8,738 nt of DNA from an uncultured Treponema sp. (GCA_946403565.1 CAMJAJ010000034.1:1-8738); one strand, 5' to 3'. Shown: positions 1 to 6,504, numbered from the stretch's first letter. Translations and numbers: made by a program. The notes: generated from the sequence alone by a model not told the origin.

Positions 1-749
1 TCATGGAGAAGCCCGCCAAGGACATGAACATAGACGACTGGAAGATTCCCCAGGAGTCCAGGGCCGGGCTGCCGGACGACCTTGAGTACCTGGCGTCCAT
101 GGGCATCTACATCTTCAACGCCAAGACGATGGACGAGATGCTGGACAACAAGTACAATGACTTCGGAAAGGAAATCATCCCCCAGGCGATAAAGAGCAAG
201 AAGGTCAACAGCTACGTCTTCAACGGCTACTGGGAGGACATCGGAACCATCCGCTCCTTCTACGAGGCCACGCTGGACCTCACGAACCCTGTTCCGCACT
301 TCAACTTCTACGAGGAGGAGAAGCCGATATACACCCACATGCGCAACCTGCCGCCGAGCAAGATCAACCATGCGGACATGACTGCCACGCTTGCGAGCGA
401 GGGCTGCGTCATCACGAACAGCCGCATCCAGCGCTCCGTCATCGGTGTGCGCTCGATCATCAACGAGGGCTGCGACCTGGACGGCGTGATAATGATGGGT
501 GCCGACTTCTACGAGGATGAGGAGCACATCAAGGAGAACAAGGCCAAGGGCATTCCCAACATGGGAATCGGCCGGAACTGCAAGATAAACAAGGCGATAA
601 TCGATAAGAACTCCCGCATCGGCGACGGCTGCTGTATCAACGTCTCGGGCAAGAAGTACGAGGACGGCGACCACGGCATGTTCTACAGTGCGGACGGAAT
701 CATCATCATCCGCAAGTTCGATGTGATTCCCGCCGGTACGGTCATCTAG
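1..749 (+). CDS. glgC: Glucose-1-phosphate adenylyltransferase (ADP-glucose pyrophosphorylase), C-terminal part; 5' end outside window
   Basis: The enzyme makes ADP-glucose from ATP and glucose-1-phosphate, the committed step of bacterial glycogen synthesis in the cytoplasm. The 248 codons visible from base 3 begin at the EKP motif (visible residues 2-4), whose Lys contacts glucose-1-phosphate in this family. They continue with MGIYIF (33-38), GYWEDIGT (75-82) and PIYTHMRNLPPSK (108-120), all hallmarks of GlgC. The rest is the left-handed beta-helix domain with hexapeptide-like turns (about 128-215). The ending, near IPAGTVI, resembles the plant/cyanobacterial type. Full-length GlgC is usually about 380-430 residues, so roughly 170 N-terminal residues (the ATP-binding GGxGTRL region) lie upstream. 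The ATG at base 3 is therefore an internal Met, not the start. The gene ends at TAG 747-749 and is followed by a strong terminator. Confidence 0.95.
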   Translation, partial: MEKPAKDMNIDDWKIPQESRAGLPDDLEYLASMGIYIFNAKTMDEMLDNKYNDFGKEIIPQAIKSKKVNSYVFNGYWEDIGTIRSFYEATLDLTNPVPHFNFYEEEKPIYTHMRNLPPSKINHADMTATLASEGCVITNSRIQRSVIGVRSIINEGCDLDGVIMMGADFYEDEEHIKENKAKGIPNMGIGRNCKINKAIIDKNSRIGDGCCINVSGKKYEDGDHGMFYSADGIIIIRKFDVIPAGTVI

Positions 750-773
750 CCCTGTCCTCCTGACGGCAGGCAG

Positions 774-804
774 AGGCCCGGCATTAAAGCCGGGCCTTGT
801 TTTT
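774..804 (+). terminator. Rho-independent terminator after glgC
   Basis: A perfect 9-bp GC-rich stem, AGGCCCGGC (774-782) with GCCGGGCCT (789-797), encloses the 6-nt loop ATTAAA. It runs directly into a T-rich tract (797-804, TTGTTTTT). It lies 25 nt past the glgC stop and should separate glgC from the phosphatase operon. Confidence 0.93.
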
Positions 805-812
805 ACCGATAC
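785..812 (+). promoter_or_regulatory. Possible sigma-28 (FliA)-like promoter
   Basis: TAAA at 785-788 and ACCGATAC at 805-812 are separated by 16 nt. The family consensus is TAAA, about 15 nt, then GCCGATAA. The -10 part matches 6 of 8 bases, including the CCGATA core. The -35 part lies in the loop and 3' arm of the glgC terminator, which could be coincidence. If used, the downstream operon would have a leader of about 155 nt. This rests on motif matching only. Confidence 0.25.
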
Positions 813-833
813 TCTTCATATATCTATATCGAA
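811..833 (+). promoter_or_regulatory. AT-rich patch, possible housekeeping promoter of the phosphatase operon
   Basis: This is the only AT-rich stretch in the 805-972 leader. It contains two TATATC hexamers (819-824 and 825-830) that could act as a -10. TTGTTT at 797-802 is a possible but weak -35, 16 nt before the first hexamer. No better match to TTGACA-N17-TATAAT was found upstream of base 973. Confidence 0.25.
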
Positions 834-850
834 TTTCGAGAGGAATGAGG

Positions 851-968
851 CGCTTTCAAAAGCGACCGGCTTTTGGGGCAGGCTCAGATTGTCGAAGGGG
901 CAGTGCAAGGTCCAGACGGGCTTTGCACTGGACCAGGGGCGGCCCTGAAATCCAGATAGGCCTGGGGG
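851..968 (+). promoter_or_regulatory. Structured 5' leader with mutually exclusive hairpins upstream of the phosphatase operon
   Basis: Several inverted repeats overlap so that they cannot all form. CGCTT 851-855 can pair with AAGCG 860-864, while AAAAGC 858-863 can pair with GCTTTT 869-874. CAGTGCAA 901-908 can pair with TTGCACTG 923-930, while GGTCCAG 909-915 can pair with CTGGACC 928-934. CAGGG 934-938 can pair with CCCTG 943-947, and CCAGG 933-937 with CCTGG 961-965, next to the GGGGG (964-968) that is the only ribosome-site candidate for the first gene. I do not recognise a known riboswitch class and found no T tract that would make an attenuator. Confidence 0.4.
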
Positions 969-972
969 TTGT

Positions 973-2373
973 ATGTTTAAGACTAAAAAATGTATCACAG
1001 ATATCGTTACCGGCGTTGCGGTCGTTGCTGTGATTATATTTCTGGCGCTGTGCATCATACCGCCGGTCAACGCCCGGTCCAACTATTCCCAAAAGTTCAC
1101 CTGGATCACCATTTCCATCATAATCATCTCCGTCCTGCTGGTCCTGTACCGCCTGCACTCCCGCTTCTTAGCCAAGCAGCGGCACGACAGCCTGTACAAC
1201 ACCAAGACCGGCCTGCTGGAGGATTTCATCGGGAAGCTGAAATTCTGTTATTCCTATGACGATTTCTACAATATAATAGGCGATGTCCTGGAGGTGAAGG
1301 GGGACTGCTCGGTCATCTTCCTGAACCGGACCAAGAACTACGTCCTCTACAACAGCCCCGACAGGCTCACCTCCTCCAAGACGACGATAGAGACCCTGGA
1401 GATGAGCTACGACGAGAACTGGAGGGACGGCTTCTACCTGATGGGCGAGAACTACGGCGTGGTCGCCGACTACAAGAAGTCGCGCGGCTTCTTCCTGGTC
1501 TGCCAGGGCCTGCACCTCTACGTCTTCTGCCAGTACACGATGCTGTTTGACCAGGAGGTGTACAAGGAGCTCTTTGACGAGTACTGCAACTTCCGCAAGA
1601 GGACGGCGACGATCAGCGACCTGTCGGAAATAGCATCCCTCTCCCAGGAGTGGCAGCAGCTGGCCACCACCCAGCGGTCCTTCCTGCCGCACACCATGCC
1701 CAAGATAGACCACCTGGAGCTGGCCGCCTACTTCCGCCCCCTCATCAACGTTTCGGGAGACTACTACTCGGTCCTGCCCATCTCCAAGTCCAAGACCCTG
1801 CTGATGCTCGGCGACGTGTCCGGTAAGGGACTTGCGGCCGCCCTGGTCATGGGCCTCGTGATGAACACGGTCAAGATCCTTGAGGACAAGGACGACCTGC
1901 CCGGCATGATAAAGGCCGTTGACAAGGCAATCAAGGGCATGCACCTGCAGGACAAGTACACGGTCCTGTTCATCGGCATCGTGGACACGTCCAAGATGAC
2001 CATCCGCTACATCAACGCGTCCATGTCCGACCCGCTGATTATCACGAAGTCTCCGGCGGGCTACCGCATAAAGCCCCTCACGTCCAACTGCTCGGTCGTT
2101 GGAATCATCGACGTGCCCGACGTGGAGCCGGACGAGGCCAAGCTGTTCCGGGGCGACGTGATCTTCATGTCGTCCGACGGTGTTTCCGAGGTCATGGACG
2201 ACCAGGGGGTGGAGCTCGGCGACACCGACCTGTACCACGACACCATCACCAAGAGCGCGGCCAAGCATCCCAAGGAATTCGTGGACGACGTGGTGAACCT
2301 CGTCATGAGCTACAACGGCAACAAGAAGCTGCATGACGACGTGACCATGATGGTAGCAAAGGTTGTGGAGTAA
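973..2373 (+). CDS. rsbU: RsbU-like membrane PP2C (SpoIIE-type) serine phosphatase, predicted active
   Basis: This 466-residue protein probably dephosphorylates the STAS protein encoded two genes downstream. A basic N-terminus leads into two membrane segments (about 10-32 and 43-59). A region of about 74-210 that may be GAF-like follows, then a helical linker (about 212-238) and the phosphatase domain (about 240-464). Motifs are VSGDYY (260-265, the form I recall in Bacillus subtilis RsbU), GDVSGKG (280-286), NASMSDPL (348-355, for the usual NAGHNPPL), SDG (401-403) and HDDVT (454-458). The four acidic metal-site positions D263, D281, D402 and D456 are all present. The ATG at 973 is chosen because an in-frame TGA lies at 946-948 and no ATG intervenes. 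Its ribosome site is weak (GGGGG 964-968), so translation may depend on leader structure. What it senses is unknown. Confidence 0.92.
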   Translation: MFKTKKCITDIVTGVAVVAVIIFLALCIIPPVNARSNYSQKFTWITISIIIISVLLVLYRLHSRFLAKQRHDSLYNTKTGLLEDFIGKLKFCYSYDDFYNIIGDVLEVKGDCSVIFLNRTKNYVLYNSPDRLTSSKTTIETLEMSYDENWRDGFYLMGENYGVVADYKKSRGFFLVCQGLHLYVFCQYTMLFDQEVYKELFDEYCNFRKRTATISDLSEIASLSQEWQQLATTQRSFLPHTMPKIDHLELAAYFRPLINVSGDYYSVLPISKSKTLLMLGDVSGKGLAAALVMGLVMNTVKILEDKDDLPGMIKAVDKAIKGMHLQDKYTVLFIGIVDTSKMTIRYINASMSDPLIITKSPAGYRIKPLTSNCSVVGIIDVPDVEPDEAKLFRGDVIFMSSDGVSEVMDDQGVELGDTDLYHDTITKSAAKHPKEFVDDVVNLVMSYNGNKKLHDDVTMMVAKVVE

Positions 2374-2376
2374 AAT

Positions 2377-4593
2377 ATGGTTTTTCTGATTCTCAATGTC
2401 ATCGTTGCGGTTTCCCTCATCACCTTTTCCTTCGCGATTGACTCCAAGTCCTCCGCCTCCAAGGATGGAAACCCGCTCGTAAACACCGTGCTGTTCCTCG
2501 CCTCGCTGTTCATGATGATGGCGATAACGATAGGCTTCTGCCTCTTTGCGCCGCAGAAGCTGGCCTTCACGATGGGGAAGCTGACCTACCTGCTCATGGC
2601 CTGGTTCAGCGTGCACAACGCGGTCTACATCGTCGACTTCCCCGAGTACAAGCGGAGCCGGCTGGGCGTGATCGTGCAGTGGACCCTCAACGTCATCGCG
2701 TTCATCTTCGTCTTCTTCGTGAAGGGCGGAATCACGGACATCTCCTTGAGCCCGGAGGACGGCTTCGTGCTTTCCTCCGCCACGATGTTCGCCGGCAAGC
2801 TGGGCCGGGCGCTCAACCTGTCCGTGTTCAACTTCTACGAGATCCTGTTCATCTACTTCGTGCCCTTCATCGCCTGCATCATGCTGCTGGTCAAGGCCGA
2901 GAACAGCAAGTCGCCGCTGGTCCGCCAGAAGTACCTGCTTGCGATTGCGGGCGGTCTTTCCGCGATGGTGGCCTACTTCCTCATCAACTATGCCTCGACC
3001 TTCCAGCCCATGCTGCGCACCCTCGTGTTCGGCAGCTTCGTCGTGGAGATAGTGGCCTTCATGTACGCCGACAAGGTGAACGAGCTGTGGGACGGCAAGA
3101 GCGTCTACCGGACGGGCCTCAAGTTCGTCGTCAAGTACCTGTTCCCCGCCCTGCTGCTGGGACTGTTCTTCACGATCACCTGGCCCATCTACAGTGGCCT
3201 TCCCGTCCTCTTCTTCGTCCTGTTCGCCGCGGAGACCGTCGGGCTCATCGCGGTCTGGCACCTCGCGGGACAGTTCATCACCAAGAAGGGCTGGATGCGC
3301 GACAGCCGCTACGAGGAGAGCTTTGCCAAGGAGCTGGCCGGCATAAACTTCAACGACGACCCAAAGGACATAACCAAGGAGCTGTTCGAGATTTTCAAGA
3401 AGTACGTGGACTCCTCCTCCCTGAAGATCCTCGTCGATTCCGGAGACAACTACCTCCAGTACGTCTACGACTCCTCCGAACCTGACGACGAGAAGACCCA
3501 GGGGCGGAACATCGAGATGAACGGCGAGATGTTCAACAAGCTGTTCAATATGAACCGCCATATCGTGTTCCGGGAGAATGTGCTGGCAGCAAAGGACTAC
3601 AGCCTTTCGAGCGTAAAGGCGACCCTGCTCTCCTTCTTTGACGCGCTGGAATGCGACGCCTTCATCCTGCTCAGCGAGGGCCGGCACGTGACCGGACTCA
3701 TCACGCTCGGCAAGAAGGGCAGCAACAACGTGTACAACGACTATGACTACCGGGTCTTCAACGACCTCTACTCCAACTTCTTCGTCATCGGCTACTACAT
3801 GAAGAACATCATGAACGAGTCGGTCGTCGGCACGGTCAACCGCGAGATCAAGATGGCGGGGCAGATAATCACCTCCATCCAGGAGAACATGGACCGCGTG
3901 GACCTGCCGGGCAGGGTGGACGTGGGCTACCTGATGCACCCCGCCCACAACATCGGAGGCGAGTTCGTGGACATGATTCGCCTGACGGACACCCGCTACA
4001 TCTACATCATCGGTGCCCTGAGCGGAAAGGGAATCGCCGCCTCCATGAACATGGTCATTCTTAAGTCGATCATCCGTACCTTCCTGTCCGAGACGACGGA
4101 CTTCAAGATGCTGGTCTCCAAGGTGAACTCCTTCATCCGCGAGAGCCTGCCCAAGGGGACCGTCTTCTCCGGAATCTTCTCCCTCATGGACTTCAGCACG
4201 GACACCCTCTACTACATCAACTGCGGTACGCCGGCCCTGCTCCTGTACACCCGCGCCTACAACAACATCATCGAGATCCAGGGCGACGGCCACATCCTGG
4301 GATTCGCCAAGGACATGCTGGGAATCATAAAGGTGAAGAAGGTGCGCCTGGCCCCGGGCGACATCGTGTTCGCCTGTACGGACGGACTGGTGAACACCCG
4401 CTCCCTCCGCGGCGAGCGCTTCGGCAAGGCGAGGATCCAGAACGAGCTGCTCGAGAACAAGTCCTATCCGTCCGACCGCGTGCTCCAGTTCATGTACGAC
4501 GCGCTGGTGCGGTTCGCCTCGACGGAACTGGACGACGACGTGACCGTCTTTATGATGAAATACCTTGTTCCTGAAGGAGGTCAGGCTAAATGA
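2377..4593 (+). CDS. Multi-pass membrane protein with GAF-like and degenerate PP2C (SpoIIE-type) phosphatase domains
   Basis: The 738-residue protein starts 3 nt after the previous stop; its ribosome site (GTGGAG 2365-2370) lies in the end of that gene, so the two are probably co-translated. It has about eight or nine hydrophobic segments within residues 1-300 (for example 1-21, 35-57, 67-87, 97-117, 150-174, 187-205, 250-270 and 276-297), resembling the N-terminal 7TM sensor module of some histidine kinases. A soluble GAF-like region (about 328-475) and a SpoIIE-type domain (about 488-728) follow. The domain keeps TDG (668-670), DDDVT (719-723) and the SGKG turn (549-552). However, the first acidic motif reads IGGEFVD (526-532, Glu for Asp), and GDVSGKG has become GALSGKG (546-552), placing Ala547 where PP2C enzymes have the metal-bridging Asp. 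It may be a pseudophosphatase sensor or regulator. Domain assignment is firm; activity is doubtful. Confidence 0.9.
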   Translation: MVFLILNVIVAVSLITFSFAIDSKSSASKDGNPLVNTVLFLASLFMMMAITIGFCLFAPQKLAFTMGKLTYLLMAWFSVHNAVYIVDFPEYKRSRLGVIVQWTLNVIAFIFVFFVKGGITDISLSPEDGFVLSSATMFAGKLGRALNLSVFNFYEILFIYFVPFIACIMLLVKAENSKSPLVRQKYLLAIAGGLSAMVAYFLINYASTFQPMLRTLVFGSFVVEIVAFMYADKVNELWDGKSVYRTGLKFVVKYLFPALLLGLFFTITWPIYSGLPVLFFVLFAAETVGLIAVWHLAGQFITKKGWMRDSRYEESFAKELAGINFNDDPKDITKELFEIFKKYVDSSSLKILVDSGDNYLQYVYDSSEPDDEKTQGRNIEMNGEMFNKLFNMNRHIVFRENVLAAKDYSLSSVKATLLSFFDALECDAFILLSEGRHVTGLITLGKKGSNNVYNDYDYRVFNDLYSNFFVIGYYMKNIMNESVVGTVNREIKMAGQIITSIQENMDRVDLPGRVDVGYLMHPAHNIGGEFVDMIRLTDTRYIYIIGALSGKGIAASMNMVILKSIIRTFLSETTDFKMLVSKVNSFIRESLPKGTVFSGIFSLMDFSTDTLYYINCGTPALLLYTRAYNNIIEIQGDGHILGFAKDMLGIIKVKKVRLAPGDIVFACTDGLVNTRSLRGERFGKARIQNELLENKSYPSDRVLQFMYDALVRFASTELDDDVTVFMMKYLVPEGGQAK
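4573..4580 (+). promoter_or_regulatory. Strong ribosome binding site for the STAS gene
   Basis: GAAGGAGG lies inside the last codons of the preceding phosphatase-like gene, 9 nt before the ATG at 4590. It is the best Shine-Dalgarno match in the window and fixes this start. It suggests the STAS protein is made in larger amounts than the membrane proteins ahead of it. Confidence 0.85.
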
Positions 4594-4922
4594 ACCAGCT
4601 GGCTATAAACGAGAAGGTCGGCCCCAACTACATGCTCCTGGAGCTGACCGGCGACATAACGGCCTACACGCTTTCCGACCTGCAGGAGAAGCTGTACCAG
4701 TATATCGTGAGCACGAACGTCGTGCTGGATATGACCCAGGTGTCCTCCATGGACGCATCGGGCGTCGGCACGGTGCTTGCCACGATGAACGACGGTGCGG
4801 ATAACGGGACCAAGCTGTTCATCATGAACCCTTCCGAGCCTGCCCACGAGGCATTGACGCGGACGGGCTTTTGGAGTAGCTTCTATGTCATCCATGCGAT
4901 TACCGAAGTTTCTGATACATAA
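4590..4922 (+). CDS. rsbV: STAS-domain anti-sigma factor antagonist (RsbV/SpoIIAA family)
   Basis: This 110-residue single-domain cytoplasmic STAS protein has the usual length for the family. In partner switching, the unphosphorylated form binds an anti-sigma or other kinase and releases its target; phosphorylation by that kinase turns it off and RsbU-type phosphatases turn it on again. The phosphorylation motif is MDASGVG (54-60), so Ser57 is the predicted phospho-acceptor, equivalent to the second Ser of the usual DSSG. The N-terminal strand (LLELTGDITAYT, 16-27) and helix (LSDLQEKLYQYI) also fit. Its ATG overlaps the TGA of the preceding gene (ATGA, 4590-4593), which implies translational coupling with the phosphatases that probably act on it. 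No kinase or sigma factor is encoded nearby. The rsb name is at family level only; the output may not be a sigma factor. Confidence 0.92.
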   Translation: MNQLAINEKVGPNYMLLELTGDITAYTLSDLQEKLYQYIVSTNVVLDMTQVSSMDASGVGTVLATMNDGADNGTKLFIMNPSEPAHEALTRTGFWSSFYVIHAITEVSDT

Positions 4923-5913
4923 GGGCATCTCCAAGAACTCGCTTCCGGCGGTTTTGAGGGGTCGTTTTCCTTTCGCCGCCGTTTTCCTTTTGACGGTCAT
5001 GTTCGTCTCCTCCTGCTCGAAGGGCGGTTCGCTCCAGTCTGCGGGGGTGGTATCCGGCGACAGCCAGCCTGCCGGTCAGCAGGCTGTGCTTCCCGAAAGC
5101 GGGGCGGGGCAGGCTGCCCCGGCGGTCATGCAGCCGTCGGATTCCGCCGGCGCCGTGCTTGCCCGTGCGGAGAAGACCCTGCCCTATCCCGACCGGGCCT
5201 CGCTCCAGAAGCTTGACGCGGTGCTCGCCTCCCTGCCCGCCAGGACGAGGGAAGGCATCCTGCTGGACTCCTCCAGCCGCGCCGAATTCCTGACCGACCT
5301 GGAGCAGCTGCTCGAGGAGGAGAAGGGCTTCCGCGGGGACGACCTTTCCCTCTTCTATTTAATCGATAAGCAGCACAAGGTGGGCGCGGACTATGTGCCC
5401 AAGGACCTGGTCCACCTGGAGAAGAACGACCTGTTCGACATAAACAAGAACAACCTTTCCCTGCGCCCCGAGGCCTACGAGGCCCTCTGCCGGATGGCCC
5501 GCGCCTCCCTCAAGGACGGGGTGCGCCTGCTGGTCAGCTCCACCTACCGGTCCTACGAGTACCAGAAGTGGCTCTTCCAGCACTGGGTGGACGTGGACGG
5601 GCTGGAGGAGGCCGAGCGCGAGTCCGCCCGGGCGGGGACCAGCCAGCACCAGCTCGGCGTGGCCGTGGACTTCGGCTCCGTCAGCGACGACTTCGCCGAC
5701 ACGGAGATGGGGCGGTGGGTCTACGCGCACTCGGAGGAGTACGGCTGGTCGCTCTCCTTCCCGCAGGGCTACGAGGACGTGACCGGCTTCCGCTGGGAGA
5801 GCTGGCATTTCCGCTACATCGGCCGGACCGCCTGCGACTTCCAGCGCAAATGGTTCTCCGACGTGCAGCAGTTCATGATTGAGTTCATCGACGCGTGGAA
5901 GTCCGCGGAGTAG
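4885..5913 (+). CDS. D-alanyl-D-alanine carboxypeptidase lipoprotein, M15B (VanY) family
   Basis: This zinc peptidase is predicted to trim the terminal D-Ala from peptidoglycan stem peptides outside the cytoplasmic membrane. The 342-residue protein has a basic start, a hydrophobic segment (about 29-41) and a lipobox VSSC with Cys44 as the lipid attachment site. A low-complexity Gly/Ala/Gln/Ser linker (about 45-92) leads to the catalytic domain (about 155-325). Zinc-site motifs are SQHQLGVAVDF (253-263, ligands H255 and D262) and WESWH (304-308, catalytic E305 and ligand H308). SSTYRSYEYQ (218-227) and the YVPKDLV segment (170-176) are also typical. The ATG at 4885 lies inside the STAS gene, overlapping it by 38 nt, and is preceded by GGAG (4873-4876) at 8-nt spacing. 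The next ATG (4894) would be 17 nt from that site. Vancomycin resistance is not implied; a housekeeping wall role is more likely. Confidence 0.93.
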   Translation: MSSMRLPKFLIHKGISKNSLPAVLRGRFPFAAVFLLTVMFVSSCSKGGSLQSAGVVSGDSQPAGQQAVLPESGAGQAAPAVMQPSDSAGAVLARAEKTLPYPDRASLQKLDAVLASLPARTREGILLDSSSRAEFLTDLEQLLEEEKGFRGDDLSLFYLIDKQHKVGADYVPKDLVHLEKNDLFDINKNNLSLRPEAYEALCRMARASLKDGVRLLVSSTYRSYEYQKWLFQHWVDVDGLEEAERESARAGTSQHQLGVAVDFGSVSDDFADTEMGRWVYAHSEEYGWSLSFPQGYEDVTGFRWESWHFRYIGRTACDFQRKWFSDVQQFMIEFIDAWKSAE

Positions 5914-5920
5914 GGGTTCG

Positions 5921-5948
5921 TCAGCCGGGGGAAACGGAGGGCGGCTGA
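5921..5948. repeat. Inverted repeat between convergent genes
   Basis: TCAGCCG (5921-5927) and CGGCTGA (5942-5948) can form a 7-bp stem with a 14-nt loop, 7 nt after the carboxypeptidase stop and 28 nt past the end of the minus-strand regulator. No T tract follows on either strand, so it is not a standard intrinsic terminator. It may still end or protect both convergent transcripts. Confidence 0.4.
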
Positions 5949-5976
5949 ATGCATCGTGCCTGCGGGAGCGGCGCTT

Positions 5977-6330
5977 TCAACGGGTTTGGAGCAGCTGTTC
6001 TATCTTGGCCAGCCGGGTCTCCAGCGAGGCCATCTTGCTCTGGATGAGCGTCTGCATCATTGCCGCGATGGCGTTCACCTCTTCGTAGTTGATGTCGTTC
6101 CTGCTGCCGCCGAAGAGCATTGCGGGCGAGACCTTCAGTTCCTCGGCGATTTTCCCGATAAGGCCGGCGGAGGCGAACTGGGTGCCTGTCTCCACGATGG
6201 ACAGGTGCTTTTGGGAAATCTTCAGCCGTTCCGAAAGCTGCTCCTGGGTCAGGCCTGCCTCTTTCCGGTATTTCTGCACGTTCCGTCCGAACAGCTGGGG
6301 AATGCTCTCTGTCTCTGCCTTTTCTTCCAT
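5977..6330 (-). CDS. XRE-family helix-turn-helix transcriptional regulator with C-terminal coiled coil
   Basis: This small 117-residue DNA-binding protein carries a Cro/CI-type HTH at about 13-73. Typical features are RKEAGLTQEQLSERLKIS (22-39), the recognition-helix segment QKHLSIVETGT (40-50), and IAEELKVSPAMLF (61-73). After a short linker, residues about 83-115 form an amphipathic, heptad-like helix (LIQSKMASLETRLAKIEQLL, 95-114) that probably mediates oligomerisation. No ligand or enzyme domain is present. The ATG at 6330 is the only upstream start: an in-frame TAG lies two codons before it. No good ribosome site precedes it, which suggests low expression or a nearly leaderless message. 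It converges on the phosphatase operon and diverges from ilvD; the spacer to ilvD holds a palindrome that is a plausible binding site. Its targets are unknown. Confidence 0.9.
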   Translation of the reverse strand: MEEKAETESIPQLFGRNVQKYRKEAGLTQEQLSERLKISQKHLSIVETGTQFASAGLIGKIAEELKVSPAMLFGGSRNDINYEEVNAIAAMMQTLIQSKMASLETRLAKIEQLLQTR

Positions 6331-6356
6331 GGAATTCTATTATCTACGGTAATTTC

Positions 6357-6386
6357 ATCCTAAAAAACTTGTCGCTTGGTAGTTAA
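6357..6386 (-). promoter_or_regulatory. Candidate promoter of the HTH regulator gene
   Basis: On the minus strand, TTAACT (6386-6381) and TAGGAT (6362-6357) are spaced by 18 nt, each matching the consensus at 4 of 6 bases. Transcription would begin about 20 nt before the ATG at 6330. No stronger minus-strand candidate was found in this spacer. Confidence 0.35.
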
Positions 6387-6389
6387 ATA

Positions 6390-6410
6390 TACCCTATTGG
6401 TAATAGTGTA
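6390..6410. promoter_or_regulatory. Imperfect 21-bp palindrome, candidate operator
   Basis: The arms TACCCTATT (6390-6398) and AATAGTGTA (6402-6410) match at 8 of 9 positions around a 3-bp centre; the inner CTATT/AATAG core is perfect. It lies just upstream of the candidate regulator promoter and about 48 bp before the ilvD -35 box. Related GGTART hexamers occur at 6348-6353, 6378-6383 and 6399-6404. It suits autoregulation by the divergent HTH protein; that link is inference. Confidence 0.45.
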
Positions 6411-6457
6411 TGCGGATACGGGGAACACGCTGTTTCCATGCAGCTTCAGCCTCTTCA

Positions 6458-6486
6458 TTGACAATTAAGTACAGACAGACTAGAAT
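6458..6486 (+). promoter_or_regulatory. Housekeeping (sigma-70-type) promoter of ilvD
   Basis: A perfect -35 TTGACA (6458-6463), a 17-nt spacer and -10 TAGAAT (6481-6486, 5 of 6 consensus) sit directly before ilvD. The expected start of transcription is near 6493, giving a leader of only about 23 nt to the GTG start. That leaves no room for a leader-peptide attenuator. Confidence 0.85.
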
Positions 6487-6504
6487 GGATGCAACATTTT
6501 TTTC

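Noticed and set aside
797..1033. 78-codon plus-strand open frame across the leader and the first phosphatase gene's start
   Set aside because: It begins in the T tract of the terminator, has no ribosome site, and overlaps a well supported gene in another frame.
1168..4293. Open frame of 1041 codons on the minus strand opposite the two phosphatase genes
   Set aside because: The translation is dominated by Val, Glu, His, Gly, Asp and Leu with no domain pattern, as expected when a GC-rich coding strand is read in reverse. The plus-strand frames carry clear conserved motifs throughout.
5921..5948. Inverted repeat as a bidirectional intrinsic terminator
   Set aside because: The stem is real, but neither strand has a following T tract and the loop is 14 nt. 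It is therefore listed only as an inverted repeat.
849..5980. The 11-mer GGCGCTTTCAA occurs at 849-859 and again at 5970-5980
   Set aside because: This is a short repeat without shared flanks or a matching context; one copy overlaps the stop of the HTH gene. It is likely chance.
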